A DNA stretch of 64,000 bases from Bacilli bacterium (GTDB lineage: Bacteria; Bacillota_I; Bacilli_A; RF39; UBA660), in contig JAGBJG010000009.1 of NCBI GenBank assembly GCA_017934595.1, forward strand, positions 188,839 through 252,838, written 5' to 3'. Every line of letters starts with the position of its first letter. Position 1 is the first letter of the stretch. Below, one piece after another: positions 17,501 through 25,355 of this stretch. The notes beneath the pieces are model-generated. The model ran no database searches and was not told the origin of the DNA. It saw nothing but the letters and a program-made list of their open reading frames with translations. The position numbers were made by a program, and so were the translations under genes.

Positions 17501-17626
17501 TGGTATGGCGGTGGTTGTGGTAGAGCTGCTGGTGGTGGTTCTGGTTACATCGGTGGTGTATCAGGTGGATCTATGTCTAATGGTCAACGTGGTGGTAACG
17601 GTTATGCTAGAATAACTAAACAATAA
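14594..17626 (+). CDS. Giant prepilin-type surface protein with glycine-rich domain
   Basis: 1010 residues. The N-terminus MKKGFTLVEELG is a class III (type IV pilin) signal, with predicted cleavage after G4 and E9 conserved, then a hydrophobic helix. Residues about 150-230 look FN3/Ig-like. A module at about 269-345 (YYIKSSR...C...C...WYKVSG) is shared with the protein at 61660. Bacterial Ig-like segments follow, then a List-Bact/InlB B-type repeat at about 690-772 (KYTITLNNQ...GYTFGGYYT...IYAKWTQ) and from C774 a glycine-rich domain like that of ALK/LTK (YKLEVWGAQGG, GGYSTGNATL, IYIVVGQAGG). The start is ATG 14594, 14 bases after AAGGG. Likely an adhesin exported by a pilin-like route. Confidence 0.85.
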   Translation: MKKGFTLVEELGIIIILAIIFLILTPVVSGVIKSADKRTFKESIIGILDSADTYINAKKTIKYSGPIEYPIVFICDGTSCKNEIDDTLSFSGKIPLSGKVIIISENSSASFVTNGKWCASGIKDDLEIASNCNLLDHSDPEINTDEDITLVSTTNSILVSFPLNLMYDIESGISKYDVSLYQGDTLIETREYSEPSILFENLTKGLEYRIVIVGTNGNNGTITTERTITTYDITNPVIAYTNVPTGEHDYYSSQTLDITYIKGHIENPTYYIKSSRSASTNINVLGSCGTDTNPGECSDLDTNSIENDIWYKVSGDINVIYNVDASETASLIALTYDGVNYSGATSRTVAKIEHTNPTAPVIAGGSNDWSNSGRTITVSEAGSAFSGIAKYQYYVSTSNSDQVNGDWADVSGNSVTVSTEGTHYVFFRTVSNAGNISDVSNSQTVKVDRTAPTVYAYIGKMMYTDPTFSGGVNSTKVYNNNGNGAVTHTRTSGSTPEGSYYLHIRTNGSASPGAGGFYFANQTYANKVFVTRIIARIPVGYNINWASNAYGNGGTNTWLTSQAGTGTWQEYLNVTKVGSSGSFSSTTFFYLTGPNNTSVEWDVAYATVFDTTAWSSNQYLVSGAVDSLTGLSYYGYNQSNTNQPGYNTYTNNKNMSKVSLITSNGTYYAWYKDLAGNANKASAATSYVSPKYTITLNNQSATSAGTTSIVEEYGNSYNVTTITKPTRTGYTFGGYYTSTNGGGTQIINASGTVVASTTQFSGNATIYAKWTQNCTFTSKDFAYTGGVQSWTVPTGCGGTYKLEVWGAQGGNVDGYTGGYGGYSTGNATLTDGQTIYIVVGQAGGNAHSTGGYNGGGRGYNEGEAGWGGGSGNAGGGATHIGKQNALLKNTSSGNVYIVAGGGGGAYTEGNGGAGGGTTGSQGAKGNASSGGAGGGTQSAGGASSFGSNGSYGQGGVPYGGDQAAGGGGGWYGGGCGRAAGGGSGYIGGVSGGSMSNGQRGGNGYARITKQ

Positions 17627-17649
17627 AAGACTTCATTGAAGTCTTTTTC
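17625..17649 (+). terminator. Intrinsic terminator
   Basis: Stem AAAAGACTTC/GAAGTCTTTT with a three-base loop and T-tract. Confidence 0.88.
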
Positions 17650-17707
17650 TATGCTTAAATATACTCTAAATATTAATTTTATCATCTTATATATTAGGGG
17701 TGATAAA

Positions 17708-18733
17708 TTGGATAATTATGAATTTATAGATATAGCTAAAAGAATCGCGAATACGATACCTACTAGATATGAATTAGGCGGATGGGGCCAGCAAGATAAT
17801 GGTGTATATTTATTTGATTGTGTATGTTTTATAAAGTCAATATTATGGGGCTTTAATTTTTCAAAAGGTGGCCATGGTGGAGCTATATATTTAGCTAATG
17901 GTGTACCTGATGTAGGTGCTAATAGAATGATCGAGTTATGTACTAATATATCATATGATTTCAATAATATTGAAATAGGCGAAATATTATGGCTAGATGG
18001 TCATGTAGGTATATATATAGGTAATAGATGTGTTGCTGAAGCTACGGCTGCTTGGGAAGATAAAGTATTAATATCTAATGTACTTAATGATGGTGTAAGA
18101 ATAAGAAATAATCATCAAGTATATAGATGGATTAAACATGGTAAATTGCCTTATATAAAATATAATAATGCATATGTCAAAATCACTGATTTTAATATAA
18201 CAGATATTAAAACTACTAGTATTAAAATAGATTATAAAACAGATTTACCTATATCTAATGCTTTATATACTTTTGATGGTATTAATTATCTTAAAATACC
18301 TGATAATGGCATTATAACTAATCTAAAACCTAATACTAATTATAATATTAAAATAAAATTAGAAAGAAAATATACATCTAACTATACTGAATCAAATACT
18401 ATATCTTTTATAACAGAAGATGATCCAATATATACAAAATATAATATAGGTAATATTGTTACTTTAAATGGTAAAGTATATATAGATCCATATAGTGATG
18501 AAACACTTATGGAATTAAAAAATTATATAGGGGAAATAACTGATGTAAATAATCATTATGATACTAAAAATCCATATCAAATAAATGATATAGGTTGGGT
18601 GAAAGAAGATGATATAAGATTATATGAACCACCTAAATATGATGTTTTAGATAAATTAAAAAATATATTAAAAAAATTAATATATTTAATGATTCCAATA
18701 ATTATATTTTTAATCTTATTTATATTAATATAA
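17708..18733 (+). CDS. NlpC/P60-CHAP-like hydrolase with C-terminal membrane anchor
   Basis: 341 residues. The N-terminal domain (about 8-165) has the cysteine-peptidase pattern F-D-C38-V-C and H99 in DGHVGIYIGN, followed by a beta strand (CVAEATAAWEDKVLI), as in NlpC/P60 or CHAP peptidoglycan hydrolases. Residues about 170-240 resemble FN3, about 255-305 may be SH3-like, and the last 25 residues are a hydrophobic anchor (LIYLMIPIIIFLILFILI). No N-terminal signal is seen, so topology is unclear. TTG at 17708 is chosen because GGGGTGAT lies 4-10 bases upstream; the in-frame ATG at 17651 has no ribosome site and falls by the terminator. Confidence 0.75.
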   Translation: MDNYEFIDIAKRIANTIPTRYELGGWGQQDNGVYLFDCVCFIKSILWGFNFSKGGHGGAIYLANGVPDVGANRMIELCTNISYDFNNIEIGEILWLDGHVGIYIGNRCVAEATAAWEDKVLISNVLNDGVRIRNNHQVYRWIKHGKLPYIKYNNAYVKITDFNITDIKTTSIKIDYKTDLPISNALYTFDGINYLKIPDNGIITNLKPNTNYNIKIKLERKYTSNYTESNTISFITEDDPIYTKYNIGNIVTLNGKVYIDPYSDETLMELKNYIGEITDVNNHYDTKNPYQINDIGWVKEDDIRLYEPPKYDVLDKLKNILKKLIYLMIPIIIFLILFILI

Positions 18734-18755
18734 AAAGCATCAAATTGATGCTTTT
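18733..18755 (+). terminator. Bidirectional terminator between convergent genes
   Basis: Stem AAAAGCATCA/TGATGCTTTT with a three-base loop, flanked by A and T runs, so it can serve both the gene on the left and the lipoprotein gene on the minus strand. Confidence 0.85.
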
Positions 18756-19623
18756 AATTATTATATATTTCTTTTCTAAGTAAATCTATATTGTCATTCA
18801 TGACACTTATATAATCTCTATTATTTTTTCTATCATTTTCAGATAAATTAGATAAATCATTAACTTTTAATACTTGAAGTTTATAATTATCTTTAAACGA
18901 TTTTACTGTATCAGTATCTTCTTCATCTAGTGAATAAATATAAGCTATTTTATTTTTACTTATAACTGATTTGATAGTTTCAATAGTTTTATCATTTATA
19001 GTATCTTCATCTAATGAATAAACGGTAAGTCCATATTTTTCTAAGAATTTTAATGAGTTATTGGCTACTACAATATTTTTATTGTCAGATGTTTCCACAG
19101 TAAAATATATTTTTGATTCTAATTTACTTATTTTTAGTTTTAAATCATCGTAATTAGTAGATATATTATTTCTTAAATATTGGTTAGATACATATTCATA
19201 AAATCCTTCTTTGATGTTTTTAGCCATCATAAGTACATTAGAAGGATTTAACCATAATTCTGCATCTCCATATTCATAATCAATAGTTTTAGTACTGTCA
19301 ATGATTTTTAACTTTTTATTATAAGTAAGCATTTTACTTATATAATCTTTTTCTTTATCAATACCATTGAATATAAATAATGATGCCTCAGAACCATATA
19401 GTTTAATTTGTTCATCAGTAAGTTCATAGGTATTATTATTTATTCCATATGGATAAATACTTTCAACTTTACTATATTTACCGTATAGTGAATTAGTTAT
19501 ATATTCAATAGGATATGATGATGTATAAATTGTTATATTTTCCATTGTATCCCTTCTTAATGCACATCCCATTGGGATAATCGTTATTATAGCTAGTATT
19601 AATACTAAGATTTTCTTTTTCAT
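18754..19623 (-). CDS. ZnuA-like lipoprotein lacking histidine ligands
   Basis: Substrate-binding lipoprotein of the metal-ABC (cluster A-I, ZnuA/TroA) type by layout: lipobox IPMGC with C20, the [15 protein letters not shown] start, the EASLFIFNG and [17 protein letters not shown] segments, a long linker helix and the [15 protein letters not shown] segment. Each place where ZnuA has a metal-binding His is changed (normally HxYEPxP, DPHxWL, xAHxAF), and the 289-residue protein has no His at all. It may bind something other than Zn/Mn, or have lost function. No ATPase or permease gene is adjacent. It overlaps yidD by 4 bases (ATGA). Confidence 0.75.
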   Translation of the reverse strand: MKKKILVLILAIITIIPMGCALRRDTMENITIYTSSYPIEYITNSLYGKYSKVESIYPYGINNNTYELTDEQIKLYGSEASLFIFNGIDKEKDYISKMLTYNKKLKIIDSTKTIDYEYGDAELWLNPSNVLMMAKNIKEGFYEYVSNQYLRNNISTNYDDLKLKISKLESKIYFTVETSDNKNIVVANNSLKFLEKYGLTVYSLDEDTINDKTIETIKSVISKNKIAYIYSLDEEDTDTVKSFKDNYKLQVLKVNDLSNLSENDRKNNRDYISVMNDNIDLLRKEIYNN

Positions 19624-19841
19624 AAATCCTCCTTTTCTGGTACTGGGTCATAACCAAATCCACCTTTAGGATGACATCTAGCTAATCTTTTAAAACCCAA
19701 TTTCAATCCTTTTATAACACCAAATCTTTCAATTGCTATTTTCATATATTCAGAACATGTTGGTGTAAATCTACAGTATGAATGTGAAGAAAAAGGTATT
19801 TTTTGATATATGTTAATTAAACATATAATTATTTTCTTCAT
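19620..19841 (-). CDS. yidD: Membrane protein insertion efficiency factor YidD
   Basis: 73 residues with the family signature [48 protein letters not shown]. YidD is an inner-face peripheral protein that aids YidC-dependent insertion. It is normally found with rnpA, rpmH and yidC near the origin; here it is separate and coupled by ATGA to the ZnuA-like lipoprotein gene. The ribosome site AGGTGAT is 4 bases before ATG. Confidence 0.93.
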   Translation of the reverse strand: MKKIIICLINIYQKIPFSSHSYCRFTPTCSEYMKIAIERFGVIKGLKLGFKRLARCHPKGGFGYDPVPEKEDL

Positions 19842-19939
19842 ACAATCACCTATATAATTATACTAAAATTATAAAAAAATGTAAAATAATATTCAATGTT
19901 TTAGTATTATTTGATATAATTATTTGTAGGTGGTTATAT

Positions 19940-20602
19940 ATGAAAATATTAGATGATTTAGGCATTACTCCAAATAATATTAAATTATATGAACGTGCTT
20001 TTTCACATACGTCATATGCCAATGAACATCATGTAGAAAGTTATGAAAGATTAGAATATCTTGGTGACGCAGTTCTAGAACTTATCATTTCAGAATACCT
20101 ATATAAAAATACAGAATATCCTGAAGGTGAAATGACTAAGTTAAGAAGTGGTTATGTTTGTGAAAATGCCAATTTTGAATATGCCATGGAATTAGGACTT
20201 AATGAGTACATGTTACTTGGTAACGGTGAAGAAGAAAATGGTGGAAGAACGAGAAAAGCTATTGTGGCTGATGTGTTTGAATCATTTGTAGGTGCCTTAT
20301 ATTTAGATCAAGGAATCGAAGCCGCTAAAAAATTCATATGTAAAGTAGTTATACCTAAAATCGAAAATAAGAAAATTGAATTTACAGATTATAAGTCAGT
20401 ATTACAAGAATTAGTACAAACTGATAAAAGAAGTTTAGAATATGTTGTAGTGGATGAGTCAGGTCCATCACATGATAAAACTTTTAAAGTGGTTGTAAAA
20501 ATAGATAACATAATATATGGTACAGGAGTAGCTCACAGTAAAAAAGAGGCAGAACAGCAAGCAGCTAAAGATGCCTTAAAGAAAGCTCAAAATGGATATT
20601 GA
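19940..20602 (+). CDS. rnc: Ribonuclease III
   Basis: Double-strand-specific endoribonuclease that processes rRNA precursors and structured mRNAs. The signature ERLEYLGDAVLELII lies near residues 36-50, a second acidic set is in VADVFESFVGALYLDQG near 110-125, and a dsRNA-binding domain covers about 150-220 (YVVVDESGPSHDKTFKV, AHSKKEAEQQAAKDALK). The length of 220 residues is typical. An extended -10 (TGATATAAT at 19912-19920) precedes it. Confidence 0.96.
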   Translation: MKILDDLGITPNNIKLYERAFSHTSYANEHHVESYERLEYLGDAVLELIISEYLYKNTEYPEGEMTKLRSGYVCENANFEYAMELGLNEYMLLGNGEEENGGRTRKAIVADVFESFVGALYLDQGIEAAKKFICKVVIPKIENKKIEFTDYKSVLQELVQTDKRSLEYVVVDESGPSHDKTFKVVVKIDNIIYGTGVAHSKKEAEQQAAKDALKKAQNGY

Positions 20603-21410
20603 AAAAATCTTTGATGAAATTATAGATGAAGCATATGATGGAATAACTTATGATGGTATATTTCTAAAATTTCATACATTAGATAAAGTAACTTTGAGTG
20701 GCACTTTTAACGATGTACCAATACTAGTTATTAAAAACAAAAAAGAATTAGTAAATAAATTAAAGACTTATGTATATACAGTATTAGATTATAAAAGATT
20801 AGATATTAGTAGATCAAATATAAAAAAGATAATATCTCTTTTATGGGCTAATGCATGTTATGAAGATTTTAGTAGACCTAATAACTATATAGATAACCAT
20901 ATAAATTTTTATATTAATGATGATTTTTTAAATAAAGATAAAGAAATTAATAATATTGTTATTAAGAAAAGAGCAGAATCAATTTATAAAGAAACACCTT
21001 ATGCTTTTAAATCATATATGAGGATAGGAGAAGATAAATATTATCTACCTTATATCAATTATGGTATAAGTAATGATACATGTTATATTTATAATATAGT
21101 TGATTCTAAAAATGATGGTAAACATAAAGATATAGAAGATAAGTATAATACTAAGTTATTATCTTTATCCTTATTTATGAAAGAATTATATAACTATGGA
21201 ATAGGTAGAGTAAAAGTAGTATCTTGCTTACCTATGAGAGAAAATAAAAATAGTATTGTAGACTATTTTATAGATATGGAACATATATTTAAAAATATAA
21301 TCATATCAAGTAGACCATTTGAATGTGATGAATATATGAATATAAGTATATCTGAATTTGATAAAAAAAATAAAGTTAATTTTAATGAATTAATATTTGA
21401 TAAGGAGTGA
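20592..21410 (+). CDS. Hypothetical protein overlapping rnc
   Basis: 272 residues in a different frame overlapping the last 11 bases of rnc, so translation is likely coupled. It is soluble and rich in Asn, Asp, Ile and Tyr, with no signal, membrane segment or motif that I recognise. Its own stop is 5 bases before yebC. The tight spacing in rnc-orf-yebC suggests a translation or RNA-related role, but this is only guilt by association. Confidence 0.75.
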   Translation: MDIEKIFDEIIDEAYDGITYDGIFLKFHTLDKVTLSGTFNDVPILVIKNKKELVNKLKTYVYTVLDYKRLDISRSNIKKIISLLWANACYEDFSRPNNYIDNHINFYINDDFLNKDKEINNIVIKKRAESIYKETPYAFKSYMRIGEDKYYLPYINYGISNDTCYIYNIVDSKNDGKHKDIEDKYNTKLLSLSLFMKELYNYGIGRVKVVSCLPMRENKNSIVDYFIDMEHIFKNIIISSRPFECDEYMNISISEFDKKNKVNFNELIFDKE

Positions 21411-21414
21411 AGTT

Positions 21415-22128
21415 ATGGGAAGATTTCCAAATATAGCAGCAGCTAAAGCAAAAACCGGTGCGGCTAAAGGTAAGTTATATGGTATGTACGCAAGAGAAAT
21501 ATACCAAGTAGCTAAAAATGGTGGTGTTACACCTGAAGGTAATCCAAGTTTAAAAAGATTAATTGAAAAAGCTAAGAAAGAACAAGTTCCAGCTGATATT
21601 ATTAAAAGAGCTATTGATAAAGTAAATAGTGGTACAGCTGAAGATTATCAAGAAAATACATATGAATTATTTGGACCAGCTGGTTCTACTTTAATTGTTA
21701 AATGTTTAACTGATAATGTTAATAGATCTGTATCAGACTTAAGAGCAGTAGTTAATAAACATAAAATTAAAATGGGTGGTATGGGTTCAGTATCATATAT
21801 GTATGATAACTTATGTACAGTAGGATTTACTGGATTAGATGAAGATACTATTATGGAAGCATTAATATCTAATGATGTTGATATCGTAGATATGGAACAA
21901 GACAATGGTCATACATTAATCTATGGTAATCCAACTGATTTATTTAAAATTAAAGAAGCTATTTCAAGTGTTAAAAATGATATTGAATTTGATGTAGATG
22001 AAATATCTATGTTACCTAAAGAAAGAATTACTTTATCTGGTGAAGATTTAGAATCATTTAATAAACTTTTAGATGCATTAGACGCAGTGGATGATGTACA
22101 AAGTGTATACCACAATGTAGAATTATAA
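21415..22128 (+). CDS. yebC: YebC/PmpR family protein
   Basis: 237 residues beginning MGRFPNIAAAKAKTGAAKGKLYGMYAREIY, the short N-terminal form typical of YeeN-like members. Conserved AKKEQVPADIIKRAIDK and the middle YELFGPAGSTLIVKCLTDNVNRS confirm the family. YebC proteins were described as transcription regulators and more recently as ribosome-associated factors that help translation of proline stretches. The ATG at 21415 is preceded by AAGGAG; the upstream TTG at 21397 lacks a ribosome site. Confidence 0.93.
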   Translation: MGRFPNIAAAKAKTGAAKGKLYGMYAREIYQVAKNGGVTPEGNPSLKRLIEKAKKEQVPADIIKRAIDKVNSGTAEDYQENTYELFGPAGSTLIVKCLTDNVNRSVSDLRAVVNKHKIKMGGMGSVSYMYDNLCTVGFTGLDEDTIMEALISNDVDIVDMEQDNGHTLIYGNPTDLFKIKEAISSVKNDIEFDVDEISMLPKERITLSGEDLESFNKLLDALDAVDDVQSVYHNVEL

Positions 22129-22152
22129 GATTGATTTATATCAATCTTTTTT
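22127..22152 (+). terminator. Intrinsic terminator after yebC
   Basis: Stem AAGATTGAT/ATCAATCTT with a TTAT loop and T-tract; the stem includes the stop codon. Confidence 0.85.
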
Positions 22153-22215
22153 CGTAATATAGTAATATTGCGTTCCATATAGGTATAATTTTTATACCTA
22201 TTTTTTTATGGTTTA

Positions 22216-22244
22216 TTGACTAAACTAATTGAATTAGTTATAAT
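22216..22244 (+). promoter_or_regulatory. TetR operon promoter with embedded palindromic operator
   Basis: TTGACT (22216-22221), 17-base spacer, TATAAT (22239-22244). The spacer holds a perfect 17-bp palindrome at 22223-22239 (AACTAATT-G-AATTAGTT). A second half-site AATTAGTTA recurs at 22253-22261, 21 bp (two helical turns) after the first copy. This is the layout expected for autorepression by the TetR-family product of the next gene. Confidence 0.88.
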
Positions 22245-22271
22245 GATAATGTAATTAGTTAGGAGGATATT

Positions 22272-22844
22272 ATGGCAAGAAATAGTATTAGTGATGAGCT
22301 AATTATTGAAACATCTGCTAGACTTTCAAATAAAGTTGGATTAGATAATTTATCTTTAAAAATGATTGCTGAAGAATTGGATATAAAATCTCCATCTTTA
22401 TATAACCATATTTCAAGTCTTGACGACATTAAAGAAAAACTAATGATTTATGGTTGGAAAGAATTGGGAGAAAAGGCAATTGATTCAGCAGTTGGTGTAT
22501 CAGGTTATGATGCACTAAGAAAAATGTGTTATGCATTTTATGACTATACTACAAATAACAAAGGTGTATTTCAAGCAATGCTTTGGTATAACAAATTTAA
22601 AAGTGAAGAAATGGCAAATGCAACAATAAAAATATTTGGCATATTACATAAAATATTAGAACCGTTAAATATTAGTAGTAATAATGTAGAGCATATTATA
22701 AGAACTTTAAGAAGTTTTTTAGAAGGTTTTTCTTTATTGGTTAATAATAATTCATTTGGTAATCCAATATCTATTAAAGAAAGTTTTGATTTATCGTTAG
22801 ATATCATTATTAATGGAATAAAATCTTTGGAAGGAGTTAAATAA
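22272..22844 (+). CDS. TetR/AcrR family transcriptional regulator
   Basis: 190 residues. The N-terminal helix-turn-helix (about 8-50) reads LIIETSARLSNKVGLDNLSLKMIAEELDIKSPSLYNHISS. The C-terminal ligand domain resembles the WHG/TetR_C_33 type (EELGEKAID.., GVFQAMLWYN). It is the first gene of a three-gene operon with a GNAT enzyme and a radical SAM protein (gaps of 1 base each), behind a palindromic operator, so it probably represses its own operon and is released by an unknown ligand. Confidence 0.9.
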   Translation: MARNSISDELIIETSARLSNKVGLDNLSLKMIAEELDIKSPSLYNHISSLDDIKEKLMIYGWKELGEKAIDSAVGVSGYDALRKMCYAFYDYTTNNKGVFQAMLWYNKFKSEEMANATIKIFGILHKILEPLNISSNNVEHIIRTLRSFLEGFSLLVNNNSFGNPISIKESFDLSLDIIINGIKSLEGVK

Positions 22845-22845
22845 A

Positions 22846-23589
22846 ATGAATGAGTATATTAATTTAGATGAAAAGAATATTGATGAAGAACATATTTGTT
22901 GTGCAATTGGAGATCCTAAACATCAAGATGGAGTAGATAAAAAGAAAGAATGGATTAAAAGCAAATTAAAAGATGGTCATGTATTTAGGAAATTAAATGC
23001 AAGAGGGAAAATATTTATTGAATACGAACCAATAGAAACTGCTTGGGTTCCTATTAATGGAAAAAACTATATGCATATTTATTGCTTATGGGTAGCAGGT
23101 AGTTTTAAAGGGAAAGGTATTGGTAAAGAATTATTAGAATATGCAATTGAAGATGCTAAAAATAAGAAAATGAGTGGTGTTTGTACATTGGTGTCCCTTA
23201 AGAAGAAACCATTTATTGGAGATAAAAAATTCTTTGAACATTATGGATTTAAAGTTGTAGATACAATTAATGATTATGAATTAATGGCACTTTCCTTTGA
23301 GACATCCGAAACACCAAAGTTTAGTGATACAGCTCGTAAGATGGAAATTGATAGTCAAGATTTTACTATTTATTATTCTAATGAATGTCCTTATGTAGAA
23401 TATGAAGTAAAAGAATTATCTGATTATGCCAAAGATAAAGGAATAAAATTAGATTTTATAAAAATAGACTCATTAGATAAAGCAAAAAATGCCCCATGTA
23501 TATTTAATAACTGGGCAAACTTTTATAAAGGAAAATTTGTTTCAAATACAATATTAAATGCAAATGCCTTTGAGAAGTTAATTAAGTAA
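22846..23589 (+). CDS. GNAT acetyltransferase with YoaP-like C-terminal domain
   Basis: 247 residues. The first half is a GNAT fold with acetyl-CoA loop WVAGSFKGKGIGKELLEYAIEDAKNK near 83-108. The second half (about 165-247) is a YoaP-type thioredoxin-like domain with FTIYYSNECPYVEYEVKEL and an ending of KFVSNTILNANAFEKLI. The Bacillus YoaP architecture is the same. Such enzymes are thought to modify small molecules or toxic compounds; the substrate is unknown. It is translationally coupled to the TetR gene (1-base gap). Confidence 0.85.
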   Translation: MNEYINLDEKNIDEEHICCAIGDPKHQDGVDKKKEWIKSKLKDGHVFRKLNARGKIFIEYEPIETAWVPINGKNYMHIYCLWVAGSFKGKGIGKELLEYAIEDAKNKKMSGVCTLVSLKKKPFIGDKKFFEHYGFKVVDTINDYELMALSFETSETPKFSDTARKMEIDSQDFTIYYSNECPYVEYEVKELSDYAKDKGIKLDFIKIDSLDKAKNAPCIFNNWANFYKGKFVSNTILNANAFEKLIK

Positions 23590-23590
23590 T

Positions 23591-24478
23591 ATGGAATTTG
23601 TAAAAGCAAAAACTATACTATCAAAAGTTAAATATGGTTCTGATTGGTATGGTATAGATTATAATATGAATCTATATAGAGGTTGTTCTCATGGGTGTAT
23701 ATATTGTGATAGTAGAAGTAATTGCTATCATATAGATAATTTTGATATTCCTAAAGGAAAAGAAAATGCTCTTGCAATATTAGAAAGTGAATTATCTAAA
23801 AAATGCGAAAAAGGTGTTGTGGGTATTGGATCAATGTCTGATACTTATAATCCACTTGAAAAACAATATGAGCAAACAAGAGGAGCATTAAAACTTATAT
23901 CAAAATATAACTTTGGAGTTTCTATTGATACAAAGAGTGATTTGATTTTAAGAGATTTAGATTTACTTAAAGAAATTAATTCAAAGAATAATGTAATAAT
24001 TAAATTTACAATAACAACTCCTAATGATGAATTATCTAAAATAATTGAACCCCACGTATGTACATCTTCTAAAAGATTTGAAGCAATAAAGACATTGTCT
24101 GATAATGGTATATTTGCAGGAATAATGATGAATCCAGTTTTACCATTTATTACTGATGATGAAGAAGATATTAAGAAATTAGTTAAAAAGGCTTATGAAA
24201 GTGGAGCAAAGTTTATTCATACATATATGGGAATGACTTTAAGAGAAAATCAAAGAGATTATTATTTTGAAAAATTAGATAAACATTTTAAAGGTTTAAA
24301 AGAAAAGTATATCAAATATTATGGAGAAAGATATAATTGCGCTGTTCCTAACTACAAATCATTATATAAAGTATTTACTAATGAATGTGATAAGTATGGA
24401 ATACTTTATAATATGAAAGATATTATTAAAGCATATAAAAAAGAAATAAAGGATAATGAACAAATATCATTATTCTAA
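23591..24478 (+). CDS. SPL-family radical SAM protein
   Basis: 295 residues. The cluster-binding motif CSHGCIYC lies near 33-40, preceded by NLYRGC, and GIGSMSDTYNPLEKQYEQTRGAL and FTITTPNDELSKIIEPHV match the SplB-like/Rv2578c radical SAM group, which is related to spore photoproduct lyase but not known to repair spore DNA. The extreme C-terminus NEQISLF fits the QxSLF beta-clamp-binding pattern. It is the third gene of the TetR operon, one base after the GNAT gene. A DNA repair or modification role is possible. Confidence 0.85.
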   Translation: MEFVKAKTILSKVKYGSDWYGIDYNMNLYRGCSHGCIYCDSRSNCYHIDNFDIPKGKENALAILESELSKKCEKGVVGIGSMSDTYNPLEKQYEQTRGALKLISKYNFGVSIDTKSDLILRDLDLLKEINSKNNVIIKFTITTPNDELSKIIEPHVCTSSKRFEAIKTLSDNGIFAGIMMNPVLPFITDDEEDIKKLVKKAYESGAKFIHTYMGMTLRENQRDYYFEKLDKHFKGLKEKYIKYYGERYNCAVPNYKSLYKVFTNECDKYGILYNMKDIIKAYKKEIKDNEQISLF

Positions 24479-24490
24479 AATAATCGTAAG

Positions 24491-24536
24491 ATTAAGATTT
24501 TAAGAGAATGTAAAAATTCTCTTTTTTTATGGTAAA
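24491..24536 (+). repeat. Intergenic terminator-promoter module, copy 1
   Basis: AGATTAAGAT..., then hairpin AGAGAAT/ATTCTCT, T-run, ATGGTAAAATA. It is closely related to the modules at 25206 and 26078, each ahead of an XRE regulator gene. Confidence 0.65.
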
Positions 24537-24642
24537 ATAGATATGTGATTTAAATGTTAAAAATATTTGCGTAACTTCCAAAGAAATTTGGTAGATAAAA
24601 TGAATAATAAAAAGTAAAATGTTTAGTGAAAGGAATGATTAT

Positions 24643-25188
24643 ATGAATATTGGTCAAAATATTTTAAATTTAAGAAAAAGTGCTAATCTTTCACAAGAAC
24701 AACTTGCTGAAAAGATGGGAGTAACAAGACAAACAATAAGTAACTGGGAGTTAGACGAGTCCAGCCCTGATTTAAAGCAAGGTAGAGAATTATCTAAAAT
24801 ATTTAATGTGAGTTTGGATGATTTAGCTGGCGATTCAACATTTGAATACTTAGGAGAAACAGATAGTAACAAAAAAATTACTATAATATCGCCAATTGAA
24901 AATGTTATAGTAACTTGTAATAAGGTTCAATCATCAGGTAAGTATAATGGTGGTAAAGATTCACCGAAATATGCCTTATTTGGATGTGATGAAAGTAATT
25001 CTAATGCTTTTGGACACAATACTTTTTTAGGTTGGTATGAAGATAAAGAACAAATATCAAAAGAAATTATGGGTATAAAAGAAGCATTAGTATCTGGTAC
25101 TCAATCTTATGAACTAAAACATAATGTTGAAGTTGAAAAGAAATTAATGGGTATGATATTAAAAATGAAAAAGCAATGCAAATTATAA
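24643..25188 (+). CDS. XRE-family regulator with novel C-terminal domain
   Basis: 181 residues. The HTH covers about 7-60 (LRKSANLSQEQLAEKMGVTRQTISNWELDESSPDL). The C-terminal part (about 75-181) contains KITIISPIENVIVTCNKVQSSGKYNGGKDSPKYALFGCDE and ends basic (KMKKQCKL). No family recognised for it; it may sense a ligand or be membrane-independent. ATG 24643 follows AAAGGA. First of three XRE regulators in a row. Confidence 0.8.
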   Translation: MNIGQNILNLRKSANLSQEQLAEKMGVTRQTISNWELDESSPDLKQGRELSKIFNVSLDDLAGDSTFEYLGETDSNKKITIISPIENVIVTCNKVQSSGKYNGGKDSPKYALFGCDESNSNAFGHNTFLGWYEDKEQISKEIMGIKEALVSGTQSYELKHNVEVEKKLMGMILKMKKQCKL

Positions 25189-25205
25189 TTTAAAAAAAGC
25201 ATGGA

Positions 25206-25250
25206 AGATTAAGATATTAGGAACGAAAGTTCCTTTTTTATGGTAAAATA
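25206..25250 (+). repeat. Intergenic terminator-promoter module, copy 2
   Basis: GATTAAGATATTAGG, then hairpin GGAAC-GAAA-GTTCC (a GNRA tetraloop), T-run, ATGGTAAAATA. The flanks match copies 1 and 3 while the hairpin sequence differs. Confidence 0.65.
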
Positions 25251-25355
25251 TATATGGAAATTATATTTCTAGTTTATAAAATATGCCAACTCTCGAATCA
25301 TTTCCTGTTTAATTAAACTTAAATGATATATGATTTATGTGAAAGGAGAAAGATT

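Noticed and set aside
17283-17615. Overlapping reading frame of 110 codons in the Gly-rich region
   Set aside because: It is an alternate-frame shadow of GGN repeats, giving a low-complexity Val/Glu/Met protein without start signals.
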